From Strongylocentrotus droebachiensis (taxonomy: Eukaryota; Echinodermata; Echinoidea; Camarodonta; Strongylocentrotidae), in NCBI GenBank assembly GCA_035222895.1, contig JAVYIG010000039.1, forward strand, positions 434,001 through 498,000: a stretch of 64,000 bases of DNA, in the 5' to 3' direction. Below, piece by piece: positions 23,624 through 35,214 of this stretch. The translations under genes and the position numbers were made by a program. The notes beneath the pieces were generated by a model. That model saw only the letters and a program-made list of their open reading frames with translations. It did no database searches and was not told the origin of the DNA. Position 1 is the stretch's first letter, and every line of letters begins with the position of its first letter.

Positions 23624-23984
23624 CAGGGGCGTCGCTAGACCTTTTTCAGTGGGGGGGTGTAGAGGCCAACGATAACCGACAAAACTAGCGACCAATTACC
23701 GACAAAATTAAATGTCCAATATCTACAAATTTAACCCTATAAACCCGGGGCCGACAGCTAAATTGTTTTTCCTATGGACTATCTATAGTACTTGCATATG
23801 CGCAAATGGTCATTTTCCTCGACGACATAAATATACGAATTATTTCGTCAACTTAGTCAGCATCATAGCTGATATATCTTAATGCAGGCGCGGAGCTAGG
23901 ATCTTATTTTAGGGAGGGCGGTAGTGAGCAAGCGAATCACTTAAAAAGCGCTCATTAGGGGGTGTGGGTGATAGGCCTCTAAAT

Positions 23985-24970
23985 TATTAGGAAAAGAAGA
24001 CGATTTATTGTACCTTTCTCGACTGTTAATCCTTGTCTAAATAAAGTTTCCCCCCCCCTCCCGCGCGAAAGCTTTGACGTTTCATTTAATTATTTTGAAA
24101 AAAGACGATTTGCTGTACCGTTCTCTACTGTTAATCCTTGTCTGAATTCAGTTTCTCCCAAACCCGCGCGAAGCGCGGAAGTTTTGGCGTTTCATTAAAT
24201 TATTAGAGAACGTAGACGATTCGCTGAACCTTACTCGACTCTTAATCCTCGTCTGAATGAAGCTTCCCCCTCCGCGCGAAGCGCGGAAATTTTGACGTTT
24301 CATTAAATTATTAGAGAAAGAAGACGATTCGTTGTACCGTTCTCGACTCGTCTTAATTAAGTTTTCTCCCTTTGCGCGAAGCGCGGATTTTTTGTGGGCG
24401 TTTCATCACAATATAGAGAAAGGAAGAAGATTCGTCGTACCGTTTTCGACTCTTATTACTCCCTATTCATCTGAATTCATGCAGTTTCCCCCTCTCGCGC
24501 GAAGCGCGGAAGCTTTGACGTTTCATTAAATTATTAGAGAAAGAAGACGATTCGTTTGTACTGTTTCGACTCTTAATAAGCCCTATTTGGTGTACTGTTT
24601 TCGACTCTTATCTGAATTCAGTTGTCCCCCTCCGCGCGAAGGTTTTGACGTTTCCTTAAATTATTAGAGAAAGTAGACGATTCGTTGAACCGTGCTCGAC
24701 TCTCAATCCTTGTCTGAATAAAGCTTCCCCCTCCCGCGCGAAGCGCAGAAGTTTTGACGTTTCATTAAATTATTAGAGAAAGAAGACGATTCGTTGTACC
24801 GTTTTCGACTCTTAATAAGCCCTAATCGTCTGAATTCAGTTTTCCCCTTCCGCGCGAAGCGCGGATTTTTTTTGGGGCGTTTCATCACAATATAGAGAAA
24901 GGAAGACGATTCGTCGTACCGTTGTTGACTCTTAAACCTTGTTTGAATTTAGTTTCCCCGAAAATGTTAA
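23985..24970 (+). repeat. ~107-bp satellite with GCGCGAAGCGCG box, about nine units
   Basis: Each unit has AGACGATTCGTTGTACCG, a CGACTCTTAAT block, TCTGAATTCAGTTTCCCC, CGCGCGAAGCGCGGAAG and GACGTTTCATTAAATTATT. Units begin near 23993, 24100, 24212, 24320, 24426, 24545, 24672, 24780 and 24903. Some are truncated or expanded around 24600. The CGCGCGAAGCGCG box is a near-palindrome kept in most units. Confidence 0.9.
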
Positions 24971-25299
24971 ACCTCTGATTTCTTTAGCTGATATTATAGG
25001 AAAGTGAAACTTCGAGAAAATACAAGTATTGTAGTTGTAGTCACTCTCGAAGTCGTCACAGCGGATAAAAAGTCACAGTTCGTAGGGAAAAAACTTGTCG
25101 GCCGACCGACAATATACATCTCACCGACTCCAAACTTCTGCATTGATATAGTACACGAGGATCGAGCAAGAATACCGACACAGCTGACCCGACATAGTAA
25201 CATATTTACCCGTGTCTTTCTTGCTCCCTCGACGAGACGACTCCACCCAACAACCCCCTTCTCTCTTTTACTCCCACTCCTCCTCTCTCAGGCTCTTAC

Positions 25300-25556
25300 C
25301 TCTCCTCTCTCTCCTCTCTTTCACCCCCGTTTCTTTTGTTTCCCTTTTAGCCTTTTTTTCCCCCCTTTTTTTCCCCCCTTTTCTTTATTTTGCTTTCTTT
25401 CCTTTCCTCCCTCTTTTTCTTTTTCCTCTTTCTTTCTTCTCTTTTCTTTCCTTTCTTTTCCTTTCTTTCCTTTCTTTTCCTTTCTTTCTTCTCTTTTCCT
25501 TTTCTTTTTTCTTTTCTTTCCCTCTCTTTTTTTCCCTCCCCCTTTTCTCTTTTTTC
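25300..25556. repeat. Pyrimidine-rich low-complexity block
   Basis: Continuous TTTCTTTCC-type sequence lies inside the hAT element. Phe-rich plus-strand and Lys/Glu-rich minus-strand frames result from this bias alone. Confidence 0.85.
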
Positions 25557-26644
25557 CCGACGGCAGCGCAATTTTACCGACAATATCCTGACAGGTGGGG
25601 GGGTGTCGCACCCCCCCACACCCCCCCTTTGGCGACGCCCCTGCATGCCTTGCCGAGACATCAATGAACACCTATTCTACTGACCAAATATTTAATTGGG
25701 CGATTCCCAAATCCTTAATCCCCAACCCGAACGATAGAATCTGGCAAACCGCAAATCTGGACAACGGCAATCGAACAATAACGTTGAGTCGCTGAGCGCG
25801 CGACTACGTAGTAAAAGCTATATGACAATAGATGCTTAAAGAGCTCGCCGTTGACTTGTTTGTAAATAGGGACTTTTAGATTTGCGTGGACTGATACGTG
25901 TGACGTCCTTTCAAGGCAGTGCATTAAAAGGACGTCGACCGTAGCAATCCACATTGTCTTCGTGCAAAACTAAAAGTCCCTAATAACCGATAAAGGTGTA
26001 CGTTACATACAGTATTTGATCGTGGATCCTAACTTTTCCTTTTCTTTTCGTATATGTCTGTTTAACTTTATGTTTTCTATTTGTTTCCATGACGCACCGC
26101 CCCAAGAAAAAGCAATAACAACAACATAGTCAGGAGTAAACAGGTACTAAATACAATAGAAAAAGAAAATGAGAATGATAATGAAGAGAATGAATGTACA
26201 CATATTTGAGAACATTACAGTTAACTTTAAAAACATTACGGTAAAACAAAAATAATAACAAGTGCAATGCGATGCTGGTGTATCGCATTTGTCTGCCTTC
26301 AGAGGGTTGACAGAACATACATGTATATGCTTTAGTTTTTATCTACGTTCTGTGATTTTATGATTCTTCACTACCAACATTCTGAAGATTACAAACTTAG
26401 TCGTAATGAAAGTCATATCTTAAAATGGGGGATTTGGAAAAAGAGCGACGTTTAATAGAGCAGATACAATAACAACACATTCTGGCTTTGCAATATGCAT
26501 ATTGTCTTCTAGGACTATAAAGTTTGTTTGTGTAGTCGCATTTAGGCTAAATCTTTCTATGTACGGTGTTTGTTACTTTATAACCAAGGCTTGGCTAATT
26601 CCAAAACCTTGTAGTACACACCAATACGTACATGTTACATGATC

Positions 26645-27365
26645 AACCTTAACTAAGTTTGCGCCCCCTAAGTTTCAGAACAATTTGCGGCACCTCAATA
26701 AAATATAAATTTCTGCACCCTAAGTTTCCGAGTTCAAATTTGCGCCCCCTTAGTTTCAGTTCAATTGTGCGCCCCCCTCAATAACATATTAACGTCCTAC
26801 CCCCCCCCCCCCCCAAGTTTCAGATCAATGTGGCGCGGGCCGATCAATGTAATATATACATTTTACGCCCCCTAAGTTTCAGAACAAGTTGCGGCACCTC
26901 AATAAAATATAAATTTCTGCATCCTAATCTTAGATCAAATTTGCACCCCCTTAGTTTCAGACCAATTTTGCGCCCCCTTAATAACATATAAACGTCCTAC
27001 CCCCTTAGTTTCAGATCAATTTGGCGCCGCCTCAATAAAATATAAATTCCTGCCCCAAAGGTTTCAGATCAATTTTGCACCCCCTCAATGAAAGATCCAT
27101 TTGGCGCCCACCTTAGTTTCAGATCAATTTTGCGCCCCCTCCTTAGTCTAAGATAGATGTTGCGCCCCACAGGTTAAGATAAATTTTGCGCTACCTCAAT
27201 CGAATATAAAAATGCCGCCCCCTTAGTTTCAGATCAATTTTGCGACCCCCCCCCCCCCCCGAAGTTTCAGATCAATTCTTCGCCATCTCAGTAAAAGACC
27301 AATTTTGCGCCCCCGGTCAATAATGTATATATTTTCCGCCACCTAAGTTTCAGATCAATTTGCAA
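26645..27365 (+). repeat. Minisatellite, ~40-bp unit (AGTTTCAGATCAATTTTGCGCC)
   Basis: Degenerate units combine TTAGTTTCAGATCAATTTTG, CGCCCCCTCAATAAAATATAA and a C run. There are about twenty units. Bases vary mostly in the C runs and in the insertion of AATATAAA blocks. The array is the core of the 2.3-kb unit. Confidence 0.9.
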
Positions 27366-27536
27366 CTCCTCAATTTAATCAGCACTGTCATTTTTCTCTT
27401 CTTTTTTCCAAGTTTAATATTTTTCGTTACATACTTGCAATTATTTCGCTCTATATCTAACACCATCACTTTAATACGGCGAATAACATGTGAACGCAAC
27501 GTTGCCATATGATGGAATGCACGTTTGAAAGGGAGA

Positions 27537-27537
<1 letters not shown>

Positions 27538-27574
<37 letters not shown>

Positions 27575-27575
27575 T
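27538..27575. repeat. (GA)n run ending in G homopolymer
   Basis: A GAGAGA tract followed by GGGGGGGG. It is duplicated exactly in position within the second unit at about 30096-30128. Confidence 0.85.
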
Positions 27576-28909
27576 GTCGAAGACCAAAGGGGAACGTTTG
27601 ACCCATGTATTGTTCGTGAAATGCATGCAATACTGTTTAATGCACCCATAGGCCTGCAGGGATGGGGCATATATAGTACCCTTTAATATACAAAGAGTTG
27701 CGACACGAAGCGTCCGTTTTGTTGCGTTTTGTTGGAAACAGATATGGCGTTTGAATTATAATTTGGACATGCATGAAGTAATCAGTTGATTGAGTGAAAC
27801 AAGCCCGGATGCGTATGGCATGGAAAATTAAGGCATGCCATTAATGGCGTGCGACCTATGCCTTGGACGTGTCGGGCAGCATGCTAAGACATTTACGACG
27901 TCATGCTTTACTCAATATATTTACAGAACATTCATCAAACATTGAACATTAGACAAATCTAACATTATTAAAAAGGAATCACCCCCTCCCTCCACACACA
28001 TAGCCTATGCCATGCCGATACTTTGGGTAATTCAAGTTAGGCAGCCTTAATCCGCGCCAGAACAATAGAATCTGGCAAGCCGGACAAAAGCGATCAAACT
28101 AGCGTTGAGTCACCGAGCGCGAGACTACGTATAGTAAAAAGCTACCAGTATATGACAACAGATGCTTATAGTTGTTGAGCTCGCCGTTGACCTGTTGTTT
28201 ATTATTTATATTTATATACAGTCCCCAAATAACCGATAAAGGTGTACGTTAGATAGAGTATTTGATCGTGAATCCTAACTTTTCTTTTTCTTTTTGTATA
28301 TGTCTGTTTAACTTATTTTGTTCTATTTGTTTCCATGACGCACCGCCCCACGAAAAAGCAATAACAACAACATAATCAGGAGTAAACAGGTACTAAATAC
28401 AAAAGAAAAAGAAAATGATAATGATAATGACGAGAATGAATGTACGCATATTTGAGAACATTACAGTTAACTTTAAAAACATTACGGTAAAACAAAAATA
28501 ATAAAAAGTGCGATGCGATGCTGGTGTATCGCATTGTGCATTGTCTGCCTTCATAGGGTTAACAGAACATACATGTATATGCTTTAGTTTTTATCTACGT
28601 TCTGTGATTTTATGATTCTTCACTACCAACATTCTGAAGATTACAAACTTAGTCGTAATGAAAGTCATATCTTAAAATGGGGGATTTGGAAAAAGAGCGA
28701 CGTTTAATAGAGCAGATACAATAATAACACATTCTGGCTTTGCAATGCATAATGTCTTCTAGGACTATACAAAGTTTTTTTGTGTAGTTGCATATAGGCT
28801 AAATCTTTCTATGTACGGTGTTTGTTACTTTATAACCAAGGCTTGGCTAATTCCAAAACCTTGTAGTACACACCAATACGTACATGTTACATGATCAACC
28901 TAAACTATA

Positions 28910-29935
28910 CATTTTGCGCCCCCTAAGTTTCAGAACAATTTGCGGCACCTCAATAAAATATAAATTTCTGCACCCTAAGTTTCAGATCAAATTTGCGCCC
29001 CCTTATTTTCAGTTCAATTTTTGCGCCCCCTCAATAACATATTAACGTCCTACCCCCCCCCCCCCCACCCCCCAAGTTTCAGATCAATGTGGCGCGGGCC
29101 CTTTAATTAAATATAAATTTTGCGCCCCTAAGTTTTAGAACAAGTTGCGGCACCTCAATAAAATATAAATTTCTGCACCTTAAGTTTCAGATCAAATTTG
29201 CGCCCCTTAGTTTCAGACCAATTTTGCGCCCCCTTAAAATATAAACGTCCTACCCCCTTAGTTTCAGATCAATTTGGCGCCGCCTCAATAAAATATAAAT
29301 TCCTGCCCCAAAGGTTTCAGACTCAATTTTGCACCCCCTCAATGAAAGATCCATTTTGCGCCCACCTTAGTTTCAGATCAATTGTGCGCCCCCTCTTTAG
29401 TCTAAGATAGATGTTGCGCCCCCGAAGGTTAACATAAATTTTGCGCTACCTCAATCGAATATAAAAATGCCACCCCTCTTAGTTTCAGATCAAATTTGCG
29501 CCCCCTTAGTTTCAGACCAATTTTGCGCCCCCTTAAAATATAAACGTCCTACCCCCTTAGTTTCAGATCAATTTGGCGCTGCCTCAATAAAATAAAAATT
29601 CCTGCCCCAAAGGTTTCAGACTCAATTTTGCACCCCCTCAATGAAAGATCCATTTTGCGCCCACCTTAGTTTCAGATCAATTGTGCGCCCCCTCTTTAGT
29701 CTAAGATAGATGTTGCGCCCCCGAAGGTTAAGATAAATTTTGCGCTACCTCAATCGAATATAAAAATGCCGCCCCCCCTTAGTTTCAGATCAATTTTGCG
29801 ACCCCCCCCCCCCCCCGAAGTTTCAGATCAATTTTTCGCCATCTCAGTAAAAGACAAATTTTGCGCCCCCGGTCAATAATGTATATATTTTCCGCCACCT
29901 AAGTTTCAGATCAATTTGCAACTCCTCAATTAATC
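28910..29935 (+). repeat. Second copy of the GCGCCCCC minisatellite, expanded
   Basis: The same ~40-bp unit as 26645-27365. It is longer because a block of about 300 bp (about 29190-29490) is repeated directly after itself (about 29490-29790). Confidence 0.9.
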
Positions 29936-30091
29936 AGCACTGTCATTTTTCTCTTCTTTTTTCCAAGTTTAATATTTTTCGTTATATACTTTCAATTATT
30001 TCGCTCTATATCTAACACCATCACTTTAATACGGCGAATAACATGTGAACGCAACGTTGCCATATGATGGAAGGCACGTTTGAAAGGGAGA

Positions 30092-30129
<38 letters not shown>

Positions 30130-30929
30130 TGTCGAAGACCAAAGGGGAACGTTTGACCCATGTATTGTTCGTGAAATGCATGCAATACTGTTGAATGCAC
30201 CCATAGACCTGCAGGGATAGGGCATATATAGTACCCTTTAATATACAAAGAGTTGCGACACGAAACATTAGACAAATATAATATTATTAAAAAAGTATCA
30301 CCCCTCCCTCCACACACATAGGCTATGCCATGCCGATACTTTGGGTAATTCAAGTTAGGCATCCTTAATCCGTGCCAGAACAATAGAATCTGGCAAGCCG
30401 GACAAAAGCGATCAAACTAGTGTTGAGTCACCGAGCGCGCGACTTCGTATAGTAAAAAGCTACTAGTATATGACAACAGATGCTTAAAGTTGTTGAGCTC
30501 GCCGTTGACTTGTTGTTTATTATTTATATTTATATACAGTCCCCAAATAACCGATAAAGGTGTACGTTAGATAGAGTATTTGATCGTGAATCCTAACTTT
30601 TCATTTTCTTTTCATACAGTATATATTCAGACAAATGTCTGTTTAACTTATTTTTTTCTATTTGTTTCCATGACGCACCGCCACACGAACAAGTAACAAC
30701 AACAGCATAAGGAAATTAACAGCCAGTCAGTCACCCAATAGTGTCTGACAGTGAAGTCAAGCAAGTAAACCGGTTTCATTGCATAATTTGAATATTAGGA
30801 CATTGCTCAAGTTTAAATTTCACAGATAGGACATACATAACATATTCATAATTCCTGCAAAGTTCTACAGAATTTGATGTAGGCTGCAAAAGGGACATAG
30901 TATGTTTAAAATGGATCTATTTCTGATTT

Positions 30930-31490
30930 TATAATTAAAAAATCCCCTCAGCCATCTTGGCTGCAGGGAAAATGTACCAAGCGGCCATTTTGAAAAAGAA
31001 AAAAAAAAGAAGAAAAAAGGCCTCCTCCTTCCTATTTTTTGAAAAGGCAGGACGCTAAACACTTTTATTTTATTTGGCCTAATGTATGTCGCCGTCATGT
31101 TTTCAAGTTCTGATGAGTTGCGTTTTAAAGTTCAGTCTAGAAATCAGGGGCACTTTATCTTTCGAAGAAAATATAAATCTAAGGTCGCCTCTATCGGTTA
31201 TTTGGGGACTAAATAGATATGAATGAGGCCAAATAACAAAAACGAAGTGTTTCTCGCCTCCTTTTTGGCCGCCGCTTCCTTTTTTTGTTTTACTATTCCG
31301 GAACGCCCCCCCCCCCCCCCCCCAACGAAAAAGCCTGTGATATATATTTTGTTTAAATATCTTCTAAAGTGATACAAATCATTTATTTTGTCATACATTA
31401 CATCACTATACTCACTTAGCAAAATATCTGTGAATAAATGGGCTTGGCCAGCTATAATAAGCAATTGGCAGCCATCTTGGAAAAAAAAAG
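30930..31490. repeat. Degenerate inverted-repeat element copies
   Basis: A GGCCAAATAA block followed by GTGTTTCTCG occurs near 31228, with inverted relatives near 31045-31080. The stretch 31360-31450 is the reverse complement of about 50140-50235, including GCTGGCCAAGCC. The copy is interrupted by the TIR element at 31498. Confidence 0.65.
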
Positions 31491-31497
31491 AAAAATA

Positions 31498-32775
31498 TAG
31501 GATTTCCCGGCCAAATTCGCGAGTTTGTCATTCAAATTAATTTGTCTTGCGTTCAAATTCGACGGTTTTAGTGCAGTCAGCTATATATCGGGTTTATATT
31601 CCCTTTTCTAGTTTTCAAATCTATGGAATTTTGGTTAGAATCTACGTATGTTTCATTCAAATTAATAAACAATGTGCTTCTTTCGCTATTTGGTCATTCG
31701 ATTTGGCTCAACACGATTTTTTGACAACGCGACGATGTACTTCTAGCATGCTAATTCATTTGTAGCATTCAAATTAGCACTTTGTGCACTTAAATTGATG
31801 GTCAATATACATTTCTCGTTTATTACACACTTTTTATAGCTCATTCTTTTTCTTTCAAGATTTTTTTTTCATGTGTATTTCATCTTATTTAATTTTCTTG
31901 CATTTATACACTTATACTTATTAGATTGATCTGATATTCATCAGCATTTAAGTTTGATTGTTAAGAAGAAAAAAACGACTTGCATCTACGGACCTGATAG
32001 TCTCGGTATATTTGTAAATGTTCATGCAAGGAAGTTGTTTGTCTTATGTTTCATCATAAATTTATTATGGAAGAAGGGTACAATATTGTGACTGGGGTAG
32101 GGACTAGAGTCAACAATTTGAACATGATTCATTATTTAGCCATGTCTTTAGTTATCGATCTGCTGGCGGGCAAGTAAACTATGAAACTCTTTAAGAAAAA
32201 CAGAGTGGTGTGCTGGGTATAAGAGACGATGTGAATTACTTTTGTAAAATTCCGAGTCTGTAGTAAAAAGGGGCCTCTGAGGGAACCCCCACCTTTCCCG
32301 GGTATATGAACATGTCTGTGCAGAAAATGCCTTATCCCTTGATTTCGCCCCTTCTTTACTCTATGTCTGACTACACCCATCTGCATTGTCCTGAAAATAA
32401 ATAAATGGAATAACAGCTTAGACCCCAATGGCAAATGATGCATTTTAACTGCATTATTTAAAAACTGTAAAAATTTGTTGCAATTCTTCCCCCTAACATT
32501 CCTAACTTGAATAAAAATATTACGAATACGAATGACAGGAGTTAATTTGAATGATAAAAAATACGCTTCGACAAGTGAATATTAATTTGAATGCTATTTG
32601 AGCAGTTTCTAAATTGAATGACAGATCTATGAAACCCTTCGACCAAAATCCTAAATTAAATACAAATACTGGAAAATTGAATGATAATTGGCATGGCAAA
32701 GCCGATCTGCGCTAACTTAAATGCAAAGTAAATGAATTCGAATGACAAACACGCGAATTTGGCCGGGAAATCCTA
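31498..32775. mobile_element. 1.28-kb TIR element (GGATTTCCCGGCC termini)
   Basis: TATAGGATTTCCCGGCCAAA at 31496-31515 and its reverse complement at 32758-32777 start an inverted repeat of about 40 bp. It continues through TTCGCG, GTTTGTCATTC and AAATT with two mismatches. A TA duplication is likely, but the CTATAG terminus is palindromic, so the exact boundary is uncertain. The interior is full of ATTCAAATT and its inverse. No transposase is seen. A single-ended relative lies at 22621-22753. Confidence 0.82.
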
Positions 32776-32849
32776 TAGTAAAAAGTAATGCCCTGCATGC
32801 CTCCTCCGTTTTGTGTTAAAGTTTGGACGAGAAACACGACATGTCAACG

Positions 32850-33660
32850 GCGAGCCTAACAATGAAGTATCTGTTGTCATATACTAGTAGCTTTTTACTA
32901 CGTAGTCGCGCGCTCGGCGACTCAACGCTTTTTCGTGGGGCGGCGCGTCATGGAAACAAATATAAAATATAAAGTTAAACAGACATAATAAAAGGAAAAG
33001 TTAGGATTCACGATCAAATACTATATCTAACGTACACCTTTATATGTTATTTGGGGACTTAATATATACAAATAATAACAAACAAGTCAATGGCGAGCTC
33101 ATCAACTAAGCATTTGTTGTCATAATTATACTAGTAGCTTTTTACTATTCGCGCGCTCATTCAACACTAGTTTGATCGCTTTTGTCCGGCTTGCCAGATT
33201 CTATTGTTGTGGCGCGGGTTAGCTGCCTAACTTGAATTACCCAAAGTGTCGGCATGGCATATAGGCTATGTGTGTGAAGGGGGGGGGGGGGGGTTGTCGG
33301 ATGTTCAATGTTTGATGAATGCTCTGTAAATATATTGAGTAAAGCATGACGACTAAAATGTCTCAGCATGCTGCCCGGCACGTCGGGGGCATGGGCCGCA
33401 CCCCATTAATGGCATGCTTTATTTTCCCCTGCCGCACGCAAGGGGCTTGTTTCACCCAATCAACTGATGACTCCAAGCATGTCCAAAGTATAATTCAAAC
33501 GCCATAACTGTTTCCAACAAAACGCAACAAAACGGACGCTTCGTGTCAAAACTCTTGGTATATAAAAGGGACTCTATGCGCCAACCCTGCAAAGCCTCTG
33601 GGCGCATTAAACAGTATTGCATGGATTTCACGAACAATACATGGGTCAAAGAAGAGGAAG
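32850..33660 (-). repeat. Inverted partial copy of the 2.3-kb unit
   Basis: This is the reverse complement of sequence around 27590-28260. It contains GCTTGCCAGATTCTATTG, TGTTCAATGTTTGATGAATG, AAATATATTGAGTAAAGCATGA and AACAAAACGCAACAAAACGG. With the plus-strand units it gives the giant element a roughly palindromic plan. Confidence 0.82.
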
Positions 33661-33935
33661 AAGCAAAGAAAAGGGGGTAAGGAGATCGAGGGCCTTGCCT
33701 CTCAGGCTGTTGCCTCCTCAACCCTCCCCAACCTAACTCCAATCCAAAAAAAATTAAGAGCGAAAGAAGGAAAGGGAACGAAAAAAGGAAAAGAGGAGAT
33801 AAAGGAAAGGGGAAAAGAAGAAAAGAAAAGAAGCCAACAAGTTGTGGATCGGGGGAGGCAAAATTCAAACGTGGTTTATGGGAATGGCGCCCTAAATGTT
33901 CATTGTATTGTATTGTATTGTATTTCTAATTCCAT
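33661..33935. repeat. Purine-rich block and (TATTG)n run
   Basis: GAAAAG-rich sequence at 33660-33840 is followed by four TGTAT/TATTG units near 33900-33922. The minus-strand frame of 138 codons across it is low complexity. Confidence 0.7.
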
Positions 33936-33984
33936 AACCTTACGGTGACTTACAAATGTTGCTAAATGATGGTCATTTGACGGT

Positions 33985-34290
33985 AATTTAACGCCTAAAA
34001 CCCCTGAAATTCTTGGGGGCTCCGTCCCCTAGACCTCAAGTCAAAGAGTGTCCTGCCAGTGTCACAAAATAATATGGTATCAAAAAATACTCACCTGACC
34101 GTAATAAAAACGCCTTAAACCCCTGAGCTTCCGGCGGCTCTGCCTTCTGGACCAAACCAAAGGCCCTAAAGCGGGCCCCCGAATGTTTATCTGACCGTAA
34201 TTAAACGCCTAAAATCCCTGAGCTCCCGGGGGCTCCGCCCCTGAACCCCATGCCAATACGTGACCTGCCAGTGTCACAATAAGGTCCCCC
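33985..34290 (-). repeat. Inverted ~113-bp repeat array, about three units
   Basis: CTCCGTCCCC/CTCCGCCCC boxes, CCTGCCAGTGTCAC and CTGACCGTAAT are the reverse complements of the 21955-22620 phrases. They are arranged in the mirrored position of the giant element. Confidence 0.88.
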
Positions 34291-34604
34291 CCAAAAAAAA
34301 AAGAGAGGAGAAAAAGGAAGAGGACGGTAAAACTGTTTATACCTTCTACCCTTTTCTATTATCGACCTTTTTACTCAATATATCTACAGAAAATTCATTT
34401 AATAAAGAGCTATATGACAATATATGCTTCATTGTCTTGCTTGCCGTTGACATGTTTGTTTTTATTATCTATTCAGTCCCCAAATAACTGATAGAGATGT
34501 ACGTTAGATTTATATTTTCTAAATTCTTCGAAAAACAAAGTACCCCTGATTTCTAGACTGAACTCTATCTTTCAAACGTAACTCATCAGAACATGACGGT
34601 GGCA

Positions 34605-34700
34605 TATTATAATATAATATAAATATTATCTGTCTCGCCTCGACTTGACAAAGATAATATTATCTCCCTCACCTCGACTTGACAAAGATAACATTTTGGC
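34605..34700 (+). repeat. ~45-bp tandem duplication with AATATTATC hairpin
   Basis: CCTCGACTTGACAAAGATAA occurs twice, near 34639 and 34672. GATAATATTATC palindromes lie between them. Confidence 0.8.
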
Positions 34701-35214
34701 AGGCATATTTAAAAACAGATCATTTTGGCGGGCATAGTTAAAATCACGACTTCACTTTCAACCAATCAGGTGGCAGGATTAGGAATGATTCTTAAAGTAA
34801 GGTATATAATAGGATTTATATCATTGAAGCATAACAAAAATAAATACAAATATATGATTTGGGTATTATAAACAATAGGCGAGCCAAAATTTTAAAATAG
34901 CAAATCTTATGTTGTTACCAAAATTATTTTTTTTGAATATGAAAATACAAGGCATCTAATCCGTTTACAGGCAGGATGCATCTACATAAAGTGAGCCCAC
35001 ATATATCCACGGTACGACTGGTCTCTTTATTAAAAAAGGCATATCAGAAAAGAATGACCACATATTTGTCTCTAGTGACAAGTTGTTATTGTTGTTTTGG
35101 GGTTTATAAGGCTGTCCAATCTGAAAAGATTATTTTCGCAAGGCTATACTGTTTTTTCGAGTTATTTATCAGTGATCATAAGATGGCGCTGTTTCTTTTG
35201 CTCTGACAAATTAG

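Larger units (their letters stand above)
23624..25643 (+). mobile_element. Non-autonomous hAT element, 2.0 kb, carrying a satellite
   Basis: It starts CAGGGGCGTCGCTAGAC and ends TTTGGCGACGCCCCTG, forming terminal inverted repeats of about 13 bp. It is flanked by an exact 8-bp duplication CATGCCTT (23616-23623 and 25644-25651). This fits hAT. The interior has a ~107-bp satellite array (23985-24965) and a pyrimidine-rich block (25210-25555). There is no transposase. The long open frames over the pyrimidine block are artefacts. Confidence 0.9.
25680..30720 (+). repeat. ~2.3-kb tandem array, two full units and a third partial
   Basis: The phrase around ATAGAATCTGGCAA occurs near 25734, 28068 and 30384. 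Each time a GTTGAGTC(A/G)C(C/T)GAGCGCG block and ATGACAA(T/C)AGATGCTTA follow. Downstream, 26035-27670 and 28270-30240 are colinear and very similar. An inverted partial copy lies at about 32850-33650. Each unit carries the GCGCCCCC minisatellite and a (GA)n run. No supported gene is in the unit. The frames of up to 120 codons on the minus strand over the (GA)n run are duplicated along with it. Confidence 0.88.

Noticed and set aside
25004-25683. Frames of up to 195 codons on the plus strand
   Set aside because: They follow a TTTCTTTCC tract inside a hAT element and are matched by Lys/Glu-rich frames on the other strand.
26645-29935. CRISPR-like array
   Set aside because: Repeats are contiguous and degenerate without unique spacers of constant length, and the genome is eukaryotic. 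This is a minisatellite.
30021-30383. Minus-strand frames repeated at 27350-27670 and 29992-30383
   Set aside because: They cross a (GA)n run and are shared only because the 2.3-kb unit is duplicated. No domain is visible.
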